Positions 18,201-24,460 of a DNA stretch of 25,780 bases are shown here, piece by piece. A program made the translations under genes and the position numbers. Below the pieces are notes generated by a model. The model was not told where the DNA came from, made no database searches, and was given only the letters and a program-made list of their open reading frames with translations. Each line of letters opens with the position of its first letter. Positions within the stretch are counted from its first letter, which is position 1. This DNA is from a virus, in IMG/VR virus record IMGVR_UViG_3300032296_001972, positions 1 to 25,780 of that record; one strand, given 5' to 3'.

Positions 18201-18509
18201 ACCCGGAGATAATGTATCAAACATTCCACTAAAAGTCGCATCATAAAAATCATACGGAGGAAGTGGGTCAATTACTTTATTTTTAACACGAATATCTTCA
18301 GTACCATTAGTTTGAATTCTACTATCTTTAAATTGATTTTTTGTAAGAAAATCAGCTATAGTAATTCTATCAACTTGATTTTTTTGTGAATTTATCAGTT
18401 CCATTATACGATTAGTCGCGTAAGACTTCCACTCAGTATAAGACGAAAATTCATCTGGTTTAGGAAATCCATGAATATTCAAAGTGGCTGGATTTAATAT
18501 ACTATTCAC
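15210..18509 (-). CDS. Giant protein of unknown function (about 1099 aa)
   Basis: I do not recognise this protein. It is Trp/Pro/Tyr-rich throughout (for example WASDSWYTKANWPKNWPTL), with a hydrophobic Gly/Ala stretch at about 647-679 (VVALIVQIGSYAADIL, then APGAGIGTAITTVFNLI) and a Cys-bearing C-terminus (GSYYCVCEK). Start choice: the frame is open back to 18602, but that overlaps the upstream small gene by 101 bases. The GTG at 18509-18507 has GTGGAG 8 bases upstream and overlaps the small gene's stop by only 8 bases (GTGAATAG), a typical coupled arrangement. The ATG pair at 18542/18539 is the alternative but has no ribosome site. The composition and the hydrophobic stretch are shared with the 2017-residue giant, so the two may belong to one structure. 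A tail or baseplate role is inferred from position only. Confidence 0.88.
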   Translation of the reverse strand: MNSILNPATLNIHGFPKPDEFSSYTEWKSYATNRIMELINSQKNQVDRITIADFLTKNQFKDSRIQTNGTEDIRVKNKVIDPLPPYDFYDATFSGMFDTLSPGNWASDSWYTKANWPKNWPTLTKPSSDLFGAITGELRYAKTGVRRSNEPIYLVDKKQRREWGFRENILQGYPEFEPWFYGSNKIVIGFVTAGSGVFGGIQSNSFLNYDKNEVFRQAELGKGRQPGDEMIPTGLCFIQDESDRAIGISLGSDTRYMYHPKIYKFNFSNPNLYADTMHMGSIMIPKADYRQFLRVGDLIAIEIGTNFKYWHSVLGMQPRYWEELYGPYGDRDPIDWESYYDAPPEDMIPERYLRAAPADDCTAASLRRNRKGLNRPPYINGWGGLKDSAQNHRIVEGLLGIDTSVKWFLHPEDIGRDVAPRGIKGDEYALYPVQEDHPWSTGTPIPVNTGMPYIMSSDFLVDEIDRKAPAPIILKNHELRGIPIFKLEDYKKDIPEINSEIVWKVPENNPWVSRPSPSKYNGMLVQLKNVRFVLPPKKEQFIVKKPLDDEFNKGQENIFTSIKEFSDAYQKYASAFRGVMMILRKPPGDTFSKESSIPFTVQTTAVTQEIQMLNNQIDARGYKFTFDFDSTMRFLRTGDFNGVNLDVVALIVQIGSYAADILAPGAGIGTAITTVFNLIHTTGVNMDWDYEEDGDKGRYLTYEKVFEESPFPKSLDLRDGGYWWTNPNIPLTNARSHFKDFKETTDYDTFGEYIDELELYFGVLGDALVDLKRKSWTQLISSNKLPEVLDRYVKNLGPWYTNSYEPFAEEWKPFRRETYRDPVTRDKKIRYVRNNFQPIPDGYTFLGNRIYYVVDSNNVVIPIRINSNSEIARFRLPIPTGPCDITGIVWQNSLGKPGLEWEREAYNMELWPRFASDIRGLFVKKGPESTEKPDIPELEKDGFEKSPQVSLYKKDGQEIGTIEIVSNKITIASVVSCETVQFELDRMQREYIAGYNGKTPIYKQLDFCDTLIPLGTRGNYVPDDIETQGPNAIEPESVIVYWTYRGKSGKWPEEPDPTGWSRTFRISKRYLSGNECNPKGSYYCVCEKIGNKEDGRRPV

Positions 18510-18759
18510 TTGGCGATTCTCCACTTTGTATTTTGACATCATTTTCAATAGTAATATTGGAAGCATCTCCAATATTTTTGGTTTGAATATGGATTTTAGC
18601 AATATTAATTAGATTAATAGTATCTTCAAATATTTTTAAAACCAATTTACTAGCTTCGGTGGCTTTTTCGTCATTAGTTATCTTTGGAATTGCAGTTTCA
18701 ACTGTTTTCTTCGATAATTCATAATATTTAATTATTCCATCTATTCTTTCTATATCCAT
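18502..18759 (-). CDS. Small helical unknown protein (85 aa)
   Basis: This is an 85-residue mostly helical protein. Residues 1-60 (MDIERIDGIIKYYELSKKTV, then helical segments to IAKIHIQT) suggest a two-helix bundle, ending in a polar Ser/Glu-rich tail (IQSGESPSE). The ATG at 18759-18757 has GAGGT 6 bases upstream; the frame extends 9 codons further to a TTG, but that start lacks a ribosome site. It lies between the two giants, 33 bases after the stop of the 1545-residue protein, and its stop overlaps the likely start of the 1099-residue protein. The size, helicity and coupling suggest a cofolding partner or chaperone of the downstream giant, by analogy with phage fibre-assembly factors; there is no direct evidence. 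Confidence 0.75.
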   Translation of the reverse strand: MDIERIDGIIKYYELSKKTVETAIPKITNDEKATEASKLVLKIFEDTINLINIAKIHIQTKNIGDASNITIENDVKIQSGESPSE

Positions 18760-18792
18760 AAGTATACCTCGATAAAAATTCAACAAAACAAA

Positions 18793-21700
18793 TTAAAGTT
18801 TATATTTTGGAATAAATCCGGGAGTAAAACTGCACCCATTTAAAGCGATCGAAACTATTTTAGATGTATCATCTAATCTTTTCTTAACACCACCCTTTTC
18901 AGACAAAATTTTATAATTGATAATCAGATTTGCAGTATAAACTTGATCATAAAATTTTGGAGTAAATGCTATATTCAAATTGTAGACAGGAGATTCTGTA
19001 AAATCATATTCTTTAAATGGTTTTAAAATTTGATTTAATATTATTTTATTATTTTCAATTACTGAAAATTCTCCGTCTTTGATTGTTACATATTTAAAAT
19101 ATGGCACGGGACTTGATGAACCACCATAATCTTCGAAATATTTTGGACCAATCATTCTTGTTAGTTTATTAAATCCATCTACATCTCTATCATGTGATCG
19201 CTGTGGATAAATAAAATCTATACTCTCTATGAGAATATCGTCGTAATCCAAAATATTAGTCAATTTTAAAGATTTTATAAGTAATTTACTTGGGTCTCTA
19301 GTATCGTAAAATGTTTGCCCATCGAATTCAAAATTTTCATTTTCGGCTGCTATATCTCCAAAATATAATTCCTGTTTACAGTCAAGTGGCTGTATAGAAG
19401 ATATCTCTGTATTTCTAAAACGATATTTACTAGTAGGCATTCCAGAAATATAAATTTTCTTGTAAAAATAATTATTTCCCAATTTTCCTCTTATAATTAG
19501 GTACACATCATATAAGAACCCATGTTCTGCATATTCAGGAAAAAATGTTATTGGAATTTTTGGCATCGAGGAGTATTCATATGAATTATTTATATCCAAT
19601 GGGTTTACCGTAAATCCACTCATAGATTTTCCAGTGATTTTTATCAAGGGGTCTGACTGATTTGGTATTTGTTCTGTATTCAAATAAAAATGATCATAAC
19701 CAGAATTTTGATATATATCAGTCCTTGCCGTTTTTTCTAAAAATATCTCATCTATTTTGAGAATTTTATCAGTCCTATTTATTATGTGTATATTTTTTAC
19801 ATACTTGCCCAATAATTTTTGCACTTCACGTTCGTCTTCAATTGTTTCTGGAAGAGTTGATACATCTTTTACCATGCCAAATAAAACAAAAGGTGGTATG
19901 TAAATATCATCATTATTTGGAAAAAGTGTAATTGCTAACAATGTTTCAGAAACCATAGCATTTATTGACTCTAATTCACTAAGATCTAATTCATAGTCGT
20001 CATTTTCTTTATACTTTATACAAGATTTTATTTTTTCAACATAGTGGAGTATTTCATTCCAAGAAACGCCACGGATATGCATTTCCATTAACATATAATA
20101 TAAATCAAGTATTGGTGTTTTATCTCTTAATACAAGAACTTCCGCATTCGAGTTTCCCGTCTTTAAATACTCACTCAATTCATCTGGTATTCCGGATGAT
20201 GCTAGTTCAGCTTCCCATCTGTCATATAAACTCAATATTGTATTTGGTTCTCTCTTTTTCCATGCTATATCACCGTGAGTTGAACCAGCATACAAATCAT
20301 TTTCTGCCAATCCGTTTAAATCTGTTGTTCTTGTTGGTTCATTCCACATTGGTGGAAAAATAGATGGATATTGTCCCCATGTAAAATCTGGCCAAATCTT
20401 TTTATCTGATTTATTGTGTGGATAACCAAATGGAGTCTTTTTATTGTGAGGATGTGGGTGTGAATATGGGTGTCCAGCATCTGATGACTTATTTGGTTTC
20501 ATATTTAAATAAAATATATCTAAAAGTGGATTTATGCCATATTTTTTTACTCGTCTCTTCATCATTGGTCTAGTAAATATACGAGTCAAGGTATCTGACG
20601 ATGAAAGGTCATTCCCGTCTTGATTTACAGAATTTATAGACTGTGTATTAATTGTACTTCTATGGATCAATGATGATTGTCCATTAAAAATATTATCACT
20701 ATTCTGATTTATAATAGTCTTAAGTGTAGTATTTTCTGTGTCATCAGAGGAAACAGATACGCCGTAATTTTTACCCTTATAGTATAATGTATCTATTAAA
20801 TTGTTCTTTTTTAAAGTTCGTATATCTGCATTTATTTGCATTTCATCTTGAAACCCTAAAAACATCACAGGACACGGTTCCATCATAGTCCTATATAAAC
20901 CAGTTCTTGATTGCAATACTACTCCACCTTCTTTAAACATTCTTAGTGGTTGTAATGAGTTTCTTGGTGGATTCGGAGCATATAGATCCATAACAGTGTT
21001 TAGATAAACATATTCCAAAGCATCTATTGTTATTCTTGTTGCCAAAGCTATTATTGCATTATATTGCGTATCAGTCAATTTAAATTCTGGTTCTTGAGGT
21101 GTTGGTTTAAATTTTATATATCGTTCTATAGCTCGCATCGTATTCGATATGTCTCTAACATTTGGCAAATTTGGGATTGCGACTTGTATATCAGTTCCAG
21201 GTAGATTTATTACATTAGTAAAAAAATTAGTAATAAAGGTCGGGGCCCAATAAAAAGGATTGAATGCCTCTTTATTTTGATTTTCTATAGAATTTACTAA
21301 TTCATTTGTATTTTTTACAGATATGGCTTCATCCAATCTATCATAAATATTTTTAATTAAAAATGGTGGAGATGAATCTTCACTCCCACCTTTTCCAAAT
21401 TCATTATTTCTATATTTCATGAAGTCGCCTAATGTTTCTATAGAATCCCATCTCGGCATAACTTCAGTTGAATTCATAAGACGTTGAAATATTGGTCGTG
21501 TCATTGCTTTCCATCTTGAAACCAATTTTCTATCATTTCGTTCAGACCAATCATCATCTGGATATGAAATGTGCCAGTCTTCCCATCGTATCCAATTATC
21601 ATATGTTACAGTCTTTCCCTCAACATAATCTTGATCGGGTACGCCAAGAGTCAAATCTTGAATCAAATCATTTATATGAGCCTGGTCATGTATTCTAATA

Positions 21701-23430
21701 TCCACATCTGAGATTATATTTCCCAATATATCCGCCCACCAATCTGGTAATTTACTGGCTCGTTCTATTTCTCTTCTATATTTTTTTGTTTCGGAATTTT
21801 CAAATTTTCTATACATTTCTACAAAAAATTCTGGAACAGAAATAATAGATATTTTATCACCACACCCAAATGCAGATTCGCCAATATATTCTATAAAAGA
21901 ATGACCATCGCTAAATTGAGTTAGTCCATCCGTGCCGCACCCCAGTTCTAATAACTGTTTTCCATATCCTCTAATTCCAAATACATTATGTATGTTATAA
22001 CGTATCTGTTGAATATAATTTTCCACTATAGGCCCAACAAATTCTGGAATATCCCCATCTTTATCCCTGAATTTTGGTACCGCTTCAGCATCACAAGTAT
22101 TACAATTATATACAATATTTAATATACCTTTTTGTAAATCTTTACTGGTTGGATTTGGTTCTCTTGGGTCGCGTATACCGTCTGTGATTAATTCAGATTG
22201 AAAATTATGTTTTACAAATGTTAAGTCAGTTGAATCGACTTCTGTTGGATAACTGATATCGGCTGGGGACAAGGTTGTTGAGGCGCCTTGAATTGGATAT
22301 TCACTTTTATAATTTCCTTTTTGTTCAATTGGAAATGATACTTCATTACCATGACAATCCATAGCCAATATTGGGAATCCAGACATTTTTGGAAATTCAT
22401 CAAATGGAAAATTTGGATCAGAAAAATAAACTCTATCATCTACGTCGTCCACACCATCTCGTTTATCGTCGCGCTTGTCTTCTCCACCACCAGTATCAGT
22501 AGAGCCAGATGGTATACACGACCCCGTATTGAAATATAAATTCAAAAAAGTTTCCCTATTCAGCAAAAGAACAGGCTCACGGTCACTCGCTTTTGCACCA
22601 AAATCAATACTGGTACCACGTAATCTTCCCCACTTACCATCAGCTTGTGGCAGAGTGAAGGGATTATTGAAATGTTCGGTTATTGTTGCAAGATATAAAT
22701 CTACACGTCTTATTGGATTTGTTGGTTTATACGTTGCACTTAATTGAACAGAGTCAAATGGGCTTGGTAATAAGTAGTCGCCATCACCACGTCCACGTTG
22801 ATAATAAAATTCAGTGTCCCAATTAGGAACACTCCCATTAATCACTACATTCTTAAAATACTCATTAATACCCATACCATAAAGTTTTGGACCTATTAAT
22901 CCTAAATTATTTTCTATATTTGGGTCTATTGGAGCAAGTTGTTCTAAAGCGGGTAGGCCTACATTTGTACGACCTTGAGGCCCATCTGGACCAGTAACTA
23001 ATCTAAAATTATCAATATAGAAATTGTCAATATCAAAATAATGTTCAGAGTGTGGTTGTTTCCCTGAGCCAGTTGGTGTGAGTTTACAGTCTTTATAGTA
23101 AAATGACGCTCGTGACTTATTAATTACCACCCAACCAATTTCGTTTACAGTTTTAACCATCTCCCCTCGTTCAAGGGTTTGACGAAATTGTTCAGGTGTC
23201 ATCGTATCTATTTCATTTGGATTTCTTCGTTTAGTGTCAACTGTTACTTTATCCAATAATCCAAGTAAATGAACATTTTGTATAACGCCCAAAAAATCAG
23301 AAGTCCCTCCGGGAGTTTGTGGCGTATCTAATGTATATGTAGAAAATCCACCGTCCTCGACCAAACCAGCTGTTTGAGGAATTGCTGTCTGATAAAAATT
23401 TTTAAATTTATATCGTGTTATAATCGCCAT
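18793..23430 (-). CDS. Giant protein of unknown function (1545 aa)
   Basis: This begins the giant-gene block and matches no family I know. The N-terminal 300 residues are beta-rich and polar; residues 312-334 form a Gly/Asp/Lys/Arg-rich charged linker (GGGEDKRDDKRDGVDDVDD); a CxxC pair lies at 443-446 (NCNTCDAEA). A His/Pro cluster, HPYSHPHPH, occupies 987-995. The last 250 residues are again beta-rich (repeated strands ending in FTPGFIPKYKL). There is no signal peptide or membrane helix. The ATG at 23430 has AAAGGAAAA upstream, and a TATTTATC motif lies 63 bases further up. HxH-type clusters coordinate metal in several phage tail-tip and fibre proteins, which would suit a receptor-facing or baseplate role, but this is inference. 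Codon use is AT-rich, unlike the capsid gene, which suggests moderate copy number. Confidence 0.9.
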   Translation of the reverse strand: MAIITRYKFKNFYQTAIPQTAGLVEDGGFSTYTLDTPQTPGGTSDFLGVIQNVHLLGLLDKVTVDTKRRNPNEIDTMTPEQFRQTLERGEMVKTVNEIGWVVINKSRASFYYKDCKLTPTGSGKQPHSEHYFDIDNFYIDNFRLVTGPDGPQGRTNVGLPALEQLAPIDPNIENNLGLIGPKLYGMGINEYFKNVVINGSVPNWDTEFYYQRGRGDGDYLLPSPFDSVQLSATYKPTNPIRRVDLYLATITEHFNNPFTLPQADGKWGRLRGTSIDFGAKASDREPVLLLNRETFLNLYFNTGSCIPSGSTDTGGGEDKRDDKRDGVDDVDDRVYFSDPNFPFDEFPKMSGFPILAMDCHGNEVSFPIEQKGNYKSEYPIQGASTTLSPADISYPTEVDSTDLTFVKHNFQSELITDGIRDPREPNPTSKDLQKGILNIVYNCNTCDAEAVPKFRDKDGDIPEFVGPIVENYIQQIRYNIHNVFGIRGYGKQLLELGCGTDGLTQFSDGHSFIEYIGESAFGCGDKISIISVPEFFVEMYRKFENSETKKYRREIERASKLPDWWADILGNIISDVDIRIHDQAHINDLIQDLTLGVPDQDYVEGKTVTYDNWIRWEDWHISYPDDDWSERNDRKLVSRWKAMTRPIFQRLMNSTEVMPRWDSIETLGDFMKYRNNEFGKGGSEDSSPPFLIKNIYDRLDEAISVKNTNELVNSIENQNKEAFNPFYWAPTFITNFFTNVINLPGTDIQVAIPNLPNVRDISNTMRAIERYIKFKPTPQEPEFKLTDTQYNAIIALATRITIDALEYVYLNTVMDLYAPNPPRNSLQPLRMFKEGGVVLQSRTGLYRTMMEPCPVMFLGFQDEMQINADIRTLKKNNLIDTLYYKGKNYGVSVSSDDTENTTLKTIINQNSDNIFNGQSSLIHRSTINTQSINSVNQDGNDLSSSDTLTRIFTRPMMKRRVKKYGINPLLDIFYLNMKPNKSSDAGHPYSHPHPHNKKTPFGYPHNKSDKKIWPDFTWGQYPSIFPPMWNEPTRTTDLNGLAENDLYAGSTHGDIAWKKREPNTILSLYDRWEAELASSGIPDELSEYLKTGNSNAEVLVLRDKTPILDLYYMLMEMHIRGVSWNEILHYVEKIKSCIKYKENDDYELDLSELESINAMVSETLLAITLFPNNDDIYIPPFVLFGMVKDVSTLPETIEDEREVQKLLGKYVKNIHIINRTDKILKIDEIFLEKTARTDIYQNSGYDHFYLNTEQIPNQSDPLIKITGKSMSGFTVNPLDINNSYEYSSMPKIPITFFPEYAEHGFLYDVYLIIRGKLGNNYFYKKIYISGMPTSKYRFRNTEISSIQPLDCKQELYFGDIAAENENFEFDGQTFYDTRDPSKLLIKSLKLTNILDYDDILIESIDFIYPQRSHDRDVDGFNKLTRMIGPKYFEDYGGSSSPVPYFKYVTIKDGEFSVIENNKIILNQILKPFKEYDFTESPVYNLNIAFTPKFYDQVYTANLIINYKILSEKGGVKKRLDDTSKIVSIALNGCSFTPGFIPKYKL

Positions 23431-23492
23431 TTATTTTCCTTTGTTTCAAAACTGTTTATATTGTAACATACAAAAATTTGATATTATTTCAT

Positions 23493-23503
23493 AGATAAAT
23501 ATG
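23493..23503 (-). promoter_or_regulatory. Candidate late promoter motif before 1545-aa gene
   Basis: The coding strand reads CATATTTATCT, a one-base variant of the TATTTATA core, in the 97-base gap before the 1545-residue gene and 63 bases from its ATG. This is the longest leader among the candidate sites. No hairpin terminator was seen in the same gap. Function is inferred. Confidence 0.35.
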
Positions 23504-23527
23504 TCATTAAAATGTATTGATAATATC

Positions 23528-24349
23528 TCACACATTCTTATTATGATATTTATTCGTTAATTGAAAACCGATATATTGTGCATTAGGAACACGAGCCCGT
23601 TCAGTAATAGTTTGAGTTGTATTTATTGTATACTCTTGTTTATCAAGACCATATGTGTTTGTTTGAAGAGTTTTCACTTGTGATGTATTACTGGTCAGTT
23701 GATAATTTATCATATCAATTTTACTTATCCCATAACTATTTGTTTGGATAATTTCTTCAGGTACAAATCCAATTGGAGACTTAATATCAAAAATGTCTAT
23801 TGCATAGTTATTAGCTTGAATGTTTACCTTTTGTTCTGTGGTTGGTTCGATAGTTTCTTTTTGAGTAAAATCAGATATAAGTTTATTATTCACACTGAAA
23901 GTAGAATTCGATTCTTCCGATGACGTAACTTTATTTTCTAAATAATTTTTCTTTAATTGAGTTTCTTGTTGTGTTAAATAACTTAAAGATTCTTCGGGTG
24001 TACCTTTTAAAGAATATGCGCCATAATTAAACGTGGATTCGATTGACGAATTATTCAAATTACTATTCGAAGATTCTATAAATGGTTCTTCTATGTCAAA
24101 TGAAAATTCTTGTGAAGTAGAATTTATAGGCAGTGAATTGTCTATCATTTGAAATGATTTTTCTGATATATTTAAAGATGAACCGTATCTATCTACCAGT
24201 GCCTGAAAATAAGGATTTATGTTCATACTCAGTGTGTTATCAATAACTCCACCCAATCCATTACCAAGATTGGTTGGGTTGGGCATAACAGATGACACAC
24301 TTCCAAGTTGAATACCAAATGGATTTGAGTTATTATAATTCATTTCCAT
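23528..24349 (-). CDS. Asn/Ser/Thr-rich protein with C-terminal repeats (273 aa)
   Basis: I do not recognise this protein. It is rich in Asn, Ser, Thr and Gln, poor in aromatic clusters, and probably extended or partly disordered. Three imperfect copies of a motif, Q-(A/T)-N-(N/S/T)-Y-(A/G)-(I/L), occur at residues 178-190 (QANNYAIDIFDIK), 202-214 (QTNSYGISKIDMI) and 229-241 (QTNTYGLDKQEYT), spaced 24-27 residues apart. A related FNYGAYSLK lies at 107-115. Start: ATG at 24349 with GGAG 7 bases upstream; the TTG one codon earlier is less likely. The gene stands alone between the capsid terminator and the 1545-residue giant, with a promoter-like motif 40 bases upstream. A fibrous, decoration or scaffold-like role is possible; the repeat supports a repetitive binding surface. 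Confidence 0.85.
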   Translation of the reverse strand: MEMNYNNSNPFGIQLGSVSSVMPNPTNLGNGLGGVIDNTLSMNINPYFQALVDRYGSSLNISEKSFQMIDNSLPINSTSQEFSFDIEEPFIESSNSNLNNSSIESTFNYGAYSLKGTPEESLSYLTQQETQLKKNYLENKVTSSEESNSTFSVNNKLISDFTQKETIEPTTEQKVNIQANNYAIDIFDIKSPIGFVPEEIIQTNSYGISKIDMINYQLTSNTSQVKTLQTNTYGLDKQEYTINTTQTITERARVPNAQYIGFQLTNKYHNKNV

Positions 24350-24387
24350 CAAAATGCTCCAATTTCCTTTAAAAACGTAAGAATATA

Positions 24388-24399
24388 CATATAAATATG
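24388..24399 (-). promoter_or_regulatory. Candidate late promoter motif after capsid terminator
   Basis: The coding strand reads CATATTTATATG, with core TATTTATA at 24397-24390, 40 bases before the ATG at 24349. It lies about 14 bases after the capsid terminator stem, the same arrangement as between the sheath and tail tube. Promoter role is inferred from recurrence. Confidence 0.45.
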
Positions 24400-24435
24400 C
24401 TTAAAATAAAAAAGGGAGTGATTTCTCACTCCCTT
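24400..24435 (-). terminator. Rho-independent terminator after major capsid protein
   Basis: On the minus strand a perfect 10-bp stem (AAGGGAGTGA with TCACTCCCTT) closes a GAAA tetraloop of the stable GNRA type (stem 24435-24426 and 24421-24412) and is followed by the T-rich tract TTTTATTTTAA. It begins 25 bases after the capsid stop codon. This is the clearest intrinsic terminator in the window. Confidence 0.92.
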
Positions 24436-24460
24436 AATTTACTCTATCTTGTGGGATAGA

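Noticed and set aside
18509-18602. Start of the 1099-residue giant at 18602
   Set aside because: It would overlap the upstream gene by 101 bases with no ribosome site; a well-placed GTG at 18509 fits better.
22429-22497. Purine/pyrimidine-biased repetitive stretch as a DNA repeat
   Set aside because: It encodes the charged Asp/Lys/Arg linker of the 1545-residue protein in frame, and the DNA itself is not a regular repeat.
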